This document shows, in pieces, positions 1 to 7,733 of a DNA stretch of 64,000 nt (positions are counted from its first letter, which is position 1; every line of letters begins with the position of its first letter). Source of the DNA: Chlorogloeopsis sp. ULAP01 (lineage in GTDB: Bacteria > Cyanobacteriota > Cyanobacteriia > Cyanobacteriales > Nostocaceae); the NCBI RefSeq assembly GCF_030381805.1, contig NZ_JAUDRH010000018.1:146333-210332 (forward strand). Direction: 5' to 3'. Under the pieces are notes generated by a model. That model searched no databases. It saw only the letters and a list, made by a program, of their open reading frames with translations, and was not told the DNA's origin. A program made the translations under genes and the position numbers.

Positions 1-155
1 ATTACCCAACCTCTTCCAAATATCTTCAGATATTACTAAGCCGCTAAATTTCTCTGGTTCTTCTTTCATTAGCTCGTCCGAAAATCATTCTTCATAGGTT
101 CTAAATTCATCCACTTCAATCCCAACTAGGGCATAGCGAAAAGGAGGAGCTAATT
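1..155 (-). pseudogene. remnant of an uncharacterised protein gene, running off the left edge
   Basis: Read leftward from about 155, one frame gives a protein-like stretch containing ALVGIEVDEFRTYEE, then an in-frame TGA, then FSDELMKEEPEKFSG and on to the window edge. The two halves read as one continuous acidic protein if the TGA replaces a Trp codon (TGG). An ATG at 69-67 could restart the second half. I do not recognise the family. It abuts a HEAT-repeat remnant on the other strand near 155, which suggests a recombination scar. The rest of the gene lies outside the window. Confidence 0.35.
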
Positions 156-290
156 GTAAGCTCGGCAGCAGTATCTTTAGGAATGCTCAAAGACAAGCGA
201 GCGCTAGAAGGCTTAACTAATACATTGCAAGATGAATATGAGGAGGTAAGGCAAATGGCAATGTGGGCTTTAGAACAATTCGAACAGTAA
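153..290 (+). pseudogene. 3' remnant of a HEAT-repeat (PBS-lyase-like) gene
   Basis: The frame reads SSAAVSLGMLKDKRALEGL, then a second helix pair ending in VRQMAMWALEQFEQ and a TAA at 288-290. The pattern of LGxLxDxRAxxxL followed by VRxxAxxAL is typical of the last HEAT repeat of phycobilisome-lyase-like proteins. There is no start codon or upstream repeat: the frame stays open only to about 105, where the sequence reads better as the opposite-strand remnant. I call it a 5'-truncated relic. A different, intact HEAT protein is at 21319. Confidence 0.55.
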
Positions 291-375
291 GCGCAACTTA
301 ACCAACTTCAATAACCTTTGATGCTAATACGGGTGATACCAATTCTCTATAAACTTTCACTTAATGAGTACCGAC

Positions 376-522
376 TTCTTTCTTTGTGTCCTACCCTTAC
401 GGGTAGACACGTAGACGGACGTAGTCCGGCTTCAAGGTAGAGTAGTGGCTTCTGTAGACGGGCTTTGCCCGGCTTCCCGTAGGGTAAGTAGCCGCTCCAC
501 GTCTAATGTGTCCTTTGTGGTT
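376..522. repeat. 147-bp GC-rich dispersed repeat, copy 1
   Basis: Nearly identical over its whole length to 27149-27295. It is built of short palindromic blocks (CCCTTACGGG, GACGGACGTAGTCCGGC, GACGGGCTTTGCCCGGC) and ends in TCCTTTGTGGTT. The same blocks recur at 16190-16500 and 38945-39030. It has no open frame of its own and lies between gene debris and the psbD terminator. The rest of 291-586 holds nothing else I can support. Confidence 0.85.
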
Positions 523-586
523 AGTTTTTTAATATTAAGTGCATCTTTGAGAATTTGTATGATTTGTTGACGGTTGCTGATACTAA

Positions 587-622
587 AACAAAAAAGGCCC
601 CGATTTATCATCGAGAGCCTTT
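587..622 (-). terminator. Rho-independent terminator of psbD
   Basis: On the minus strand an imperfect stem AGGCTCTCGAT...ATCGGGGCCT is followed by TTTTTTGTTTT. It starts about 25 nt beyond the psbD stop codon. Confidence 0.85.
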
Positions 623-646
623 GAAATTCTAAAAATCAGACTCTAA

Positions 647-1702
647 TTACAGAGCGTTACCGCGAGGTAGAACTTCCTCTGGGAACACAAATTTCTCGTG
701 TGGCTGATCTTGAGGAGCCATCCAAGCGCGGATACCCTCGTTCAGCAAAATGTTTTTGGTATAGAAAGTTTCAAACTCTGGATCTTCTGCTGCGCGCAGT
801 TCTTGAGAGACGAAGTCGTAAGCACGCAGGTTCAATGCCAAACCAACGATGCCAACCGCACTCATCCACAAGCCTGTGACTGGTACAAACAACATGAAGA
901 AGTGCAACCAGCGCTTGTTGGAGAAAGCAATACCGAAGATCTGAGACCAGAAACGGTTTGCTGTCACCATCGAGTAGGTTTCTTCAGCTTGAGTTGGATT
1001 GAAGGCGCGGAAGGTGTTTGCTGCTTCGCCGTCTTCAAACAGGGTGTTTTCGACTGTCGCACCGTGAATCGCACACAGCAGCGCACCACCCAATACTCCT
1101 GCTACACCCATCATGTGGAAGGGGTTGAGTGTCCAGTTGTGGAACCCTTGCAAGAATAGCAAGAAACGGAAGATTGCTGCGACGCCAAAGCTCGGAGCAA
1201 AGAACCAGCTTGACTGTCCCAAGGGGTACATCAAGAATACGCTTACGAATACGGCAATTGGTGCTGAAAATGCGATCGCGTTGTAGGGACGAATGCCCAC
1301 TAAGCGAGCGATTTCAAACTGCCGCAGCATGAAGCCGATTAAACCAAAAGCTCCGTGCAAAGCGATGAATGGCCACAATCCTCCCAACTGACACCAACGG
1401 GTGAAGTTACCTTGAGCTTCTGGACCCCACAACAGCAATAGGGAATGTCCCATTGCGTCTGCTGGTGTGGATACTGCTACGGTTAGGAAGTTACATCCTT
1501 CTAGGTAGGATGATGCTAATCCGTGGGTGTACCAACTGGTGACGAAGGTGGTGCCGGTTAGCCATCCCCCTAGTGCCAAAAATGCACAGGGGAAGAGCAG
1601 AATACCAGACCACCCTACGAATACGAAGCGATCGCGCTTCAGCCAGTCGTCGAGAACGTCAAACCACCCTCTTGTGGGGGCGCGTCCAACTGCGATGGTC
1701 AT
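647..1702 (-). CDS. psbD: Photosystem II reaction centre protein D2
   Basis: D2 of the PSII core, which with D1 binds P680, pheophytin and QA in the thylakoid membrane. The protein is 351 aa, one residue shorter than the usual 352 because of a deletion near residue 10 (GRAPTRGWFD). With that shift, the redox tyrosine YD is Tyr159 (FLMYPLG) and the P680 His is His196 (NPFHMMG). The C terminus PEEVLPRGNAL is canonical. psbD usually overlaps psbC in cyanobacteria. Here no psbC follows, so this is a solo psbD like the second, light-induced copies (psbD2/psbDII) of other strains. A GGAG lies about 12 nt before the ATG, with a sigma70-type promoter upstream and a terminator downstream, so it is probably monocistronic. 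Confidence 0.98.
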   Translation of the reverse strand: MTIAVGRAPTRGWFDVLDDWLKRDRFVFVGWSGILLFPCAFLALGGWLTGTTFVTSWYTHGLASSYLEGCNFLTVAVSTPADAMGHSLLLLWGPEAQGNFTRWCQLGGLWPFIALHGAFGLIGFMLRQFEIARLVGIRPYNAIAFSAPIAVFVSVFLMYPLGQSSWFFAPSFGVAAIFRFLLFLQGFHNWTLNPFHMMGVAGVLGGALLCAIHGATVENTLFEDGEAANTFRAFNPTQAEETYSMVTANRFWSQIFGIAFSNKRWLHFFMLFVPVTGLWMSAVGIVGLALNLRAYDFVSQELRAAEDPEFETFYTKNILLNEGIRAWMAPQDQPHEKFVFPEEVLPRGNAL

Positions 1703-1773
1703 TAGAACAAATCTCCAAATTTTATAAGTACAGGTTTTGTCCTCTATATATAGACTGCCATTTTTTGACTGCC

Positions 1774-1802
1774 TATAGACAGAAAATAAACTGGATTGTC
1801 AA
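1774..1802 (-). promoter_or_regulatory. probable sigma70-type promoter of psbD
   Basis: On the minus strand TTGACA (1802-1797) is separated by 17 bp from TCTATA (1779-1774), upstream of psbD, leaving a leader of roughly 65 nt. This is a visual match only. Confidence 0.55.
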
Positions 1803-2130
1803 TCCAATTTACAAATTTTTACTTCTTCTAATCATATTAAGTGTTCTTCGCTAATTTTTCCAGTCTTTTTTTAACTTAACTTAATCTTTGCGGATAAATT
1901 TCACGCAATACCCATCAAGAAAATTTACAGAAATAGCTATGAGTCACAAGGTACAACCGCCAACCTGCGTATAAAGATTTTAGCTGTCTCTGCTCTTAAG
2001 CTGGATAATGACATCATATGTAGCTATCTGGGCTAGTGTCTTTACCAATTGGCAAAGCTTTCTAATGAGCAGTGAGATTCAGCTTGCTAAAGTTAGAATT
2101 AGACCAAAAGTTAAATTAAATTCAGGCTAG
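1803..2130. other. intergenic region upstream of psbD and the UPF0367 gene
   Basis: AT-rich spacer between divergent psbD and the next rightward gene. I see no coding frame or RNA gene. It must hold the rightward promoter, but I cannot pick one convincingly. Confidence 0.5.
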
Positions 2131-2403
2131 ATGTTTAACATTGATTTAACCGTAAAAAACACCCCTTTCCCGATCTCAGTGCAGCGTAAGACTGCGGAGG
2201 ATGCTGAAGCTGTTTATCAGCTAATTTTGGCGGCGATGAGTTCTGGCAAGCCAGAGATTGTGGAACTCAAGTGCGAGGGCAAGACAGAGAAAAAAATTGC
2301 CGTCCGTGCCAGTGAAATTTCAGGGGTGCAGATTGCACAGAGAGATGGTGTAGCCACTGGTAGTGGTAGACCGCCTGGTTTCTTTGCCTTAACCTCTGAG
2401 TAA
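2131..2403 (+). CDS. UPF0367 family protein
   Basis: 90-aa soluble protein of the cyanobacterial UPF0367 family. The N terminus MFNIDLTVKNTPFPISVQRK and the central pattern AEAVYQLILAAM...ELxCExxxEKK are characteristic. Function is unknown in the family. It ends 18 nt before the ABC ATPase gene, so the two are probably co-transcribed. The C-terminal GSGRPPGFFALTSE is longer than in some homologues. Family assignment is from recall of the conserved pattern. Confidence 0.85.
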   Translation: MFNIDLTVKNTPFPISVQRKTAEDAEAVYQLILAAMSSGKPEIVELKCEGKTEKKIAVRASEISGVQIAQRDGVATGSGRPPGFFALTSE

Positions 2404-2421
2404 GGTGCTGGTGGTGTAGAA

Positions 2422-3099
2422 ATGGCGGAACCGGGCATCAAGGTACAAGATTTAAACTTCAGCTGGCCGTCAGGTGAGAAGGCAATTAAAGCTTGCTCTT
2501 TAGAAGTACCCAAAGGAGAATTCTGGATGCTTTTGGGTACAAATGGTAGTGGAAAATCAACATTACTTAGACTGTTAGCAGGGCTATTGGCTCCTCAATC
2601 TGGCGAAATAGGAATTTTGCATCCCGTTGGTTTTGTTTTCCAAAATCCCGATCATCAACTGGTGATGCCTACCGTTGGTGGTGATGTAGCTTTTGGGCTG
2701 GTGGAAGAAAAATTACCACTAGCTGCTGTGAGAGCCAGGGTTGAAGAGGCGTTAGCAGCAGTAAATTTGCTGGGATTGCAACGACGCCCTATATACGCCT
2801 TGAGTGGAGGACAAAAACAACGAATAGCGATCGCTGGTGCTTTAGCTCGTCACTGTCCAGTTTTACTACTAGATGAGCCGACTGCATTACTCGATCCAGA
2901 TAGCCAGCTAGAATTGGTGGCCGGTGTCCGCAAATTAGTCAAAAGTCGGGGTATCACCGCTCTTTGGGTCACACATCGTCTCGACGAATTAGATTATTGT
3001 GACGGTGCTTTTTTATTAGAAAGAGGCTCATTAATAGATCAAGGAGAAGCCCAACGTCTCAAAGAACGTTTGATGCGCTCGGACGAGGAAAGCTCGTAA
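2422..3099 (+). CDS. ABC transporter ATP-binding protein, ECF/CbiO-type
   Basis: 225-aa stand-alone nucleotide-binding subunit. Walker A is GTNGSGKST (about residue 39), the Q-loop lies in VFQNPDHQL, the signature is LSGGQKQR, Walker B with the catalytic Glu is LLLDEPTALLDP, and the switch His is in WVTHRLDEL. FQNPDxQ is typical of energy-coupling-factor ATPases for metal or vitamin uptake. No T or S membrane partner is encoded nearby, so the substrate cannot be inferred. It follows the UPF0367 gene closely. Confidence 0.9.
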   Translation: MAEPGIKVQDLNFSWPSGEKAIKACSLEVPKGEFWMLLGTNGSGKSTLLRLLAGLLAPQSGEIGILHPVGFVFQNPDHQLVMPTVGGDVAFGLVEEKLPLAAVRARVEEALAAVNLLGLQRRPIYALSGGQKQRIAIAGALARHCPVLLLDEPTALLDPDSQLELVAGVRKLVKSRGITALWVTHRLDELDYCDGAFLLERGSLIDQGEAQRLKERLMRSDEESS

Positions 3100-3104
3100 A
3101 AGGG

Positions 3105-3245
3105 ACTAGGGGCTAGTAGTTAGTAGTTAGTAGGGGAGCCAGTGCTTTGGGGAGGCATTGCAGTCTTGGGGATCTTCCCTTCTGCCCCTGGTGCTCCTTG
3201 TCCCCTTCCGTGTCCCCGTGTCCTCTTCCCTAGTCCCTAGCCTTT
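3105..3245. repeat. heptamer-type short repeats and C/T-rich low-complexity spacer
   Basis: Tandem TAGTTAG-type units (near 3112-3135) followed by TCCCC-rich sequence. Similar stretches occur near 13030, 24010, 24835, 31805, 33520, 37125, 51500 and 58580, almost always in intergenic DNA. They match the short tandemly repeated repetitive sequences known from heterocystous cyanobacteria. Confidence 0.7.
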
Positions 3246-3285
3246 CTTGAAGCAATTATTTATAAAGTAATCACTTTTTTGCTTA

Positions 3286-3302
3286 TGTAACATAGTGTTA
3301 CA
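3286..3302. promoter_or_regulatory. perfect 17-bp palindrome, operator-like
   Basis: TGTAACA-TAG-TGTTACA, perfect 7-bp arms with a 3-bp spacer, 71 nt before the NYN-domain gene. The spacing does not fit the NtcA consensus GTA-N8-TAC (here N9). The binding protein is unknown. Confidence 0.45.
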
Positions 3303-3372
3303 AGGGATGGTTGAATTACTATAAAAGTTATGAATGAATTTTGTTAACTTTAGAAAATTGTGATTCAAAACC

Positions 3373-3921
3373 ATGCCTCGTCCCTCATCTACAGCCGTTT
3401 TGCTTGTAGACGGCTACAATATAATTGGTGCTTGGTCTTGCCTTAAAAAGACTCGTGATAGTGCTGGACTAGAAGCAGCACGTTGGGAACTGGTAGAAAC
3501 TTTGATCGGTTACAGCGCTTTTGTGGGCTACAATACGCAAATTGTTTTTGATGCCCAATATCAAAACTCCTGTAGCAATAAAGAAATCATCACTGAGCTT
3601 CTCTGTGTTCATTATACTGATTTCGGGCAGACAGCAGACACCTATATTGAAAAAGTCTGTGCATCTGTTCGTTCTTCACTGACTCAAGCTTTTTCTGCTC
3701 GCATGATTGTTGCGACATCAGATCGCGCACAGCAATTGGTAGTGCAAGGGTACGGTGCGGAATGGATGTCAGCCCAACAACTGTGCTATGAGGTACAAGC
3801 TACTGTTTGTCGGACTCGACAAAAGTATCAACCACGCAAAAAGTCTAATGGTAGATTTTTAGCTAACTCTATCGATGCTAAGGCTCGGCAGCGTTTAGCC
3901 GAACTGAGAATGGGATTGTAA
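3373..3921 (+). CDS. NYN domain protein, YacP-like putative RNase
   Basis: 182-aa PIN/NYN-fold protein of the YacP (DUF901) family, related to Bacillus Rae1. The N-terminal LLVDGYNIIGAW is the hallmark NYN strand with its acidic metal ligand. Further motifs are IVFDAQ, TADTYIEKV (second acidic site) and IVATSDRAQQ (third acidic site). The family is predicted to bind or cut RNA. The C-terminal basic tail (RQKYQPRKKS) could contact RNA. It is a single gene, with a palindrome upstream and a tRNA gene downstream. Confidence 0.85.
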   Translation: MPRPSSTAVLLVDGYNIIGAWSCLKKTRDSAGLEAARWELVETLIGYSAFVGYNTQIVFDAQYQNSCSNKEIITELLCVHYTDFGQTADTYIEKVCASVRSSLTQAFSARMIVATSDRAQQLVVQGYGAEWMSAQQLCYEVQATVCRTRQKYQPRKKSNGRFLANSIDAKARQRLAELRMGL

Positions 3922-4087
3922 GTAGGCCAACAGATACATTAGTCCTTAATAACTCTTGAGCTAGGTTCAGAGCTAATTAGCACTGAGACATCATAGAGTG
4001 AAACTGGTATCCAAACATTTTTCCAAAAAATTTTTTAAAGTACTTGCTATTTATATTTTTTGGTACTAATATAAGAAATCGCGGCGT

Positions 4088-4159
4088 TCCTCAGTAGCTC
4101 AGTGGTAGAGCGGTCGGCTGTTAACCGATTGGTCGCAGGTTCGAATCCTGCCTGGGGAG
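4088..4159 (+). tRNA. tRNA-Asn (GTT)
   Basis: 72-nt cloverleaf. The acceptor TCCTCAG pairs with CTGGGGA (one G-U), discriminator G. The D-arm is GCTCAGTGGTAGAGC, the anticodon loop CTGTTAA gives anticodon GTT, and the T-arm is CAGGTTCGAATCCTG. The 3' CCA is not encoded. Confidence 0.95.
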
Positions 4160-4185
4160 TTAAGAAAAACAATCAAGGTAAAGGG

Positions 4186-5394
4186 ATGAAGGATAAAGAG
4201 AGAATTTTACACCTCAACCCTCAACCTTCATACTTTAAAGATTTGTGGTTGCTTGATCAAAAAGTGACGTTTCTCAACCATGGCTCTTTTGGGGCTTGTC
4301 CGAAAGCGGTGTTAGCAGTTCAAGAGCGCTTGCGATCGCAATTAGAACAAGAACCACTAAGATTTTTCACTAGAGAGTGGGAACCGCTAATAGATGAAGC
4401 CAGAAACAAATTAGCGGCATTTGTGGATGTTGATACTGAAGATTTGGTTTTTGTCCCGAATGCAACTACTGGTGTCAATTCGGTTTTGCGTTCTCTTGTC
4501 TTTCATCCCGAAGACGAAATACTCACTACTAACCACGAATACAACGCTTGTCGCAATGCTCTAGATTTTATTGCCAGCCGCACGGGGGTGCAGGTTGTTG
4601 TTGCCAAAGTTCCTTTCCCAATTGAGTCGCCACAACAGGTTTTAGAGGCAATTCTAGAGCAAGCTTCATCAAAAACACGGCTGGCACTTTTAGATCATGT
4701 GACGAGTCAAACTGGGTTAATTTTTCCCCTACAGCAACTTGTGCAACAATTGCACGAGCAGGGTATAGATACGCTTGTAGATGGCGCTCACGCACCCGGA
4801 ATGTTAGCTCTAAACTTGCGAGAAATTGGCGCAACTTACTACACAGGGAATTGCCACAAATGGCTGTGTGCGCCAAAGGGAGCAGCATTTTTGTACGTGC
4901 ATCGAAATAAACAGCCAGATATTCGCCCATTGACAATCAGCCACGGTGCTAACTCACCGCGTACCGATAAAAGTCGCTTTCAATTGGAATTTGATTGGAT
5001 GGGAACAGACGATCCCACAGCATATATGTGCGTACCAGAAGCGATCGCATTTCTGGGATCGCTACTGCCCGGTGGTTGGGATGAATTAAGGCAGCGAAAC
5101 CATCAACTTGTGTTGCAAGCAAGAAAGCTACTTTGTGAAGCGTTGGAAGTATTGCCACCCTGCCCTGATGAGATGATTGGCTCAATGGCGGTTGTACCTA
5201 TGCCTGCTGCTTTGGAAAATCGCAATTTTATATCTGTACGCGATGAGTTGTTTGATATGTTTAATATTCAGGTGCAAATAGTTCCTTGGCAGGAAACACC
5301 AAAATTACTAGTAAGGATTTCAGCGCAGATTTATAACACGATTGAGGAGTATGAGTATTTAGGCAGAGCGATCGCGCAACTTCTACAGCAGTAA
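4186..5394 (+). CDS. class V aminotransferase-fold PLP enzyme (isopenicillin-N-epimerase-like)
   Basis: 402-aa PLP-dependent fold-type I enzyme. The N-terminal FLNHGSFGACPKAV, FVPNATTGVNSV (phosphate binding), LVDGAHAPG (Asp contacting the PLP nitrogen) and GNCHKWLCAPKG (Schiff-base Lys) follow the order of class V aminotransferases annotated as isopenicillin N epimerase-like or cysteine desulfurase-like. The substrate is unknown. I start at ATG 4186, just after the tRNA: a longer frame would begin inside the tRNA and is not credible. Six nt separate it from the downstream acetyltransferase, so they form a pair. Confidence 0.88.
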   Translation: MKDKERILHLNPQPSYFKDLWLLDQKVTFLNHGSFGACPKAVLAVQERLRSQLEQEPLRFFTREWEPLIDEARNKLAAFVDVDTEDLVFVPNATTGVNSVLRSLVFHPEDEILTTNHEYNACRNALDFIASRTGVQVVVAKVPFPIESPQQVLEAILEQASSKTRLALLDHVTSQTGLIFPLQQLVQQLHEQGIDTLVDGAHAPGMLALNLREIGATYYTGNCHKWLCAPKGAAFLYVHRNKQPDIRPLTISHGANSPRTDKSRFQLEFDWMGTDDPTAYMCVPEAIAFLGSLLPGGWDELRQRNHQLVLQARKLLCEALEVLPPCPDEMIGSMAVVPMPAALENRNFISVRDELFDMFNIQVQIVPWQETPKLLVRISAQIYNTIEEYEYLGRAIAQLLQQ

Positions 5395-5400
5395 GAAGAT

Positions 5401-5817
5401 ATGGATCAAACAAAAATCACCTATAAAGAAAGCCGCGATATTGATTTGCACAGCATCCTGACATTGTACAAGGCAAATCACTGGTCTTCAGCCGACAAGC
5501 CGGAGCAACTCTACAACGCCCTAACAAATTCCCACTCCTTAGTTTCGGCATGGGATAAGAATAAATTAGTCGGACTTGGAAACGCTATTTCTGATGGTTT
5601 TTTAGTCGTTTACTATCCTCATTTATTGGTGTTGCCAGAGTATCACAAGCGAGGTATAGGCAGACAAATTATGACAATATTAATGTCTCGCTATCAAGAT
5701 TTTCACCAACAAATTCTAGTTGCAGACAAAGAGGCGATCGCCTTTTATAAAAAATGTGGATTTGAGCGATCGGGGAAAACCGAAGCATTGTGGATCTATG
5801 CAGGAGAAGAACATTGA
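5401..5817 (+). CDS. GNAT family N-acetyltransferase
   Basis: 138-aa acetyl-CoA-dependent acetyltransferase. The acetyl-CoA loop is HKRGIGRQIM (Q/RxxGxG/A type), preceded by strand PHLLVLPEY and followed by the C-terminal AIAFYKKCGFERSG. It starts 6 nt after the aminotransferase stop, implying translation from the same mRNA. The acceptor is unknown. Confidence 0.88.
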   Translation: MDQTKITYKESRDIDLHSILTLYKANHWSSADKPEQLYNALTNSHSLVSAWDKNKLVGLGNAISDGFLVVYYPHLLVLPEYHKRGIGRQIMTILMSRYQDFHQQILVADKEAIAFYKKCGFERSGKTEALWIYAGEEH

Positions 5818-5870
5818 TGAAAATGACACGTGAACCTATCCCACTAATAAAATTTTGTTAATCCAGATGT

Positions 5871-6438
5871 GAATAGTTGTTAGGGAAAGAAAACCATCAA
5901 TCTATACCCCAGAAGCTGTAAATGAGATTATCAAATTGACTTGCTGCCAACCTTATTTGATACAGCTAGTGTGTTACGAAGTGGTAAAACTACTAAACCA
6001 GGATATTAGGGTAAACAAGCGAGATTTAGAAGCGATTTCTAAAGACAGGAGATTTCGTGTCTCTACAGCAGATGTTCAAGCTGTTATTCCCACAGTACTA
6101 GAGCGGGGCGATCAGTATTTCAGGGAACTATGGACAACTTTACATCAGAGCGATCGCAATTTCCTCCGCCGTCTTTTTCAAGGGCAAACTCCTACAAAGC
6201 AAGATAGAGGCATTGTACGAAAACTGATACGAAAAGAAATTTTGACTCAACAAGACAATGCTTTACAAGTACCTTTATACTATTTCACGAAAAGGCTGAT
6301 ATGGATCTACCCCACCGCCTACGGCACCTCCCCTTACTAAGGGGAGGTTGGGAGGGGTTGAATATGAATCACTCAAAAAGTGAAATGGTATTAGTGCAAA
6401 AATTTATAGAACAGGTAGTAGAAGAACAATTGTATTGA
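5871..6438 (+). pseudogene. C-terminal remnant of a STAND/AAA-type ATPase gene, interrupted by a miniature element
   Basis: The frame reads KPSIYTPEAVNEIIKLTCCQ PYLIQLVCYEVVKLLN, resembling the helical lid after the P-loop domain in AAA-like/STAND ATPases of cyanobacteria. The Walker motifs are absent and the frame opens after a stop codon near 5868, so the 5' part is lost. The coding sequence reaches QVPL at 6277, is broken by the 111-bp element, and resumes as VQKFIEQVVEEQ to a TGA at 6436-6438. Removing the element plus one TA joins the two parts in frame. Confidence 0.7.
6278..6388. mobile_element. 111-bp MITE, copy 1
   Basis: Same length and nearly the same sequence as 16934-17044. The ends are short inverted repeats (CTATTTCAC at the left, GTGAAATGG at the right). 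It is flanked by TA on both sides, and its interior holds a palindrome CCTCCCCTTACTAAGGGGAGG. It carries no gene. TA flanks suggest mobilisation by an IS630/mariner-type transposase, which is an inference. Confidence 0.8.
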
Positions 6439-6524
6439 TTAACCCTGCGACTGATGAACCACCGCCTTTGCTCTGACTTATTTGATGGGTAGGAGTGTAG
6501 AGTAATTTTGCAGGAGCAGGAGTA

Positions 6525-7445
6525 ATGCAAATACAGCTTAAGCCAATCAATCAACAAGTTGTTGCGGTAGTTGGGGCTTCTAGTGGGATTGGGCGAAATG
6601 CAGCTTTGCAGTTTGCCAATCGAGGCGCAAAGGTGGTAGTAGCCGCTCGCAGCCAGCCAGGATTAGAGTCTTTAGTGGAAGAAATCCAGAAAATGGGTGG
6701 TGAAGCCACTGCTGTAGTCGCTGATGTCACAGTGTTTGAGCAAGTCAAAGCGATCGCAGATCGAGCCGTCGAGGAATACGGGCGTCTCGATACTTGGGTA
6801 CATAATGCGGCTGTGGAACTATATGCTGCTTTTGAGGTGACAACACCAGAGGAATTTAAGCGTATCATTGATGTTAATTTGATGGGGCAGGTATATGGTG
6901 CGATGGCAGCGTTACCCCATCTGAAGCGGGAAGGGCGTGGGGCGTTGATTCATGTGACGTCGGTGGAGGCAAGGCGAAGTTTACCATTACAAAGTGCCTA
7001 CGCTGCATCAAAACACGGTGTAGACGGCTTTTTAGAATCTCTGCGTGTTGAGTTGATGCATGAGAAGCTGCCTATTAGCGTTACGAATATCATGCCAGCT
7101 TCTATCAATACACCCTTGTTTAATAAGGCGCGTACCAAATTGGGAGTGAAGCCGATGGGAGTACCGCCAGTTTACCAACCTAGCTTGGTTGCTAAAGCTA
7201 TTGTTAAATGTGCTGAACGTCCAAAACGCGATGTGGTTGTTGGTGATGCTGGCAAGGCAATTCTTGCGGCGCAACGAATTTCGCCAAGTGCGGTTGATGC
7301 TTATATGGTGCGTACTGCTTTTAGTGGGCAGCGCACAAATGAACCGAAATCAGAAACCGCGCCGGATAATCTTTACGAACCAATTCAAGGTTACGACAAG
7401 ATAGAAGGTGATTTTAGCGAGCAGGCACGCTCTTGGAGTTTTTAG
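6525..7445 (+). CDS. short-chain dehydrogenase/reductase (SDR)
   Basis: 306-aa classical SDR. The NAD(P)-binding VVGASSGIGRNAA lies at about residue 15 and the NNAG-like motif is HNAAVELYA. The catalytic Ser is in HVTSVEARRS and the catalytic YxxxK is in SAYAASKHG. AARS after the second strand favours NADP(H). The C terminus is about 50 aa longer than minimal SDRs. AGGAG sits 5 nt before ATG 6525. Substrate unknown; no operon partner. Confidence 0.92.
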   Translation: MQIQLKPINQQVVAVVGASSGIGRNAALQFANRGAKVVVAARSQPGLESLVEEIQKMGGEATAVVADVTVFEQVKAIADRAVEEYGRLDTWVHNAAVELYAAFEVTTPEEFKRIIDVNLMGQVYGAMAALPHLKREGRGALIHVTSVEARRSLPLQSAYAASKHGVDGFLESLRVELMHEKLPISVTNIMPASINTPLFNKARTKLGVKPMGVPPVYQPSLVAKAIVKCAERPKRDVVVGDAGKAILAAQRISPSAVDAYMVRTAFSGQRTNEPKSETAPDNLYEPIQGYDKIEGDFSEQARSWSF

Positions 7446-7539
7446 ATTAGTAGTATTTGTTGAGGCGATCGCGCATCGAAGTACTACAGCAAGGTGCGCG
7501 TTCTTTAATGTTATTGAATAAATTACTACTTTCTTAGCC

Positions 7540-7617
7540 GTAGGGTGTGTTATGCCGTAGGAATCGCGCACCTGAAATTCTTGGCGGTGCGTTGCGCTTG
7601 GCGACAACACACCCTAC
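7540..7617. repeat. GTAGGGTGTGTT palindromic repeat
   Basis: Perfect 12-bp arms GTAGGGTGTGTT / AACACACCCTAC flank a 54-bp centre containing GGTGCGTTGCGC. Relatives are at 28164-28199 and 41094-41162, and a degenerate one lies near 16773. Confidence 0.8.
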
Positions 7618-7733
7618 ATTAAGATTTCTTAACATAGTTTGAAAGATTAGCACCGAACTAAAGAAGGACAAAAGCATCAAAGCTATATCTATTAAAAATT
7701 ACTCAAATTTTTAACTGGTGAAAAGGTCATTAA

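Noticed and set aside
698..1159. Rightward frame inside psbD
   Set aside because: A shadow of the strongly conserved psbD gene on the other strand, with no features of its own.
3286..3302. NtcA binding site
   Set aside because: The spacing is GTA-N9-TAC rather than N8, so it is kept only as an unassigned palindrome.
4102..4185. In-frame extension of the aminotransferase into the tRNA-Asn gene
   Set aside because: The extension is the tRNA sequence itself. ATG 4186 gives a normal protein start.
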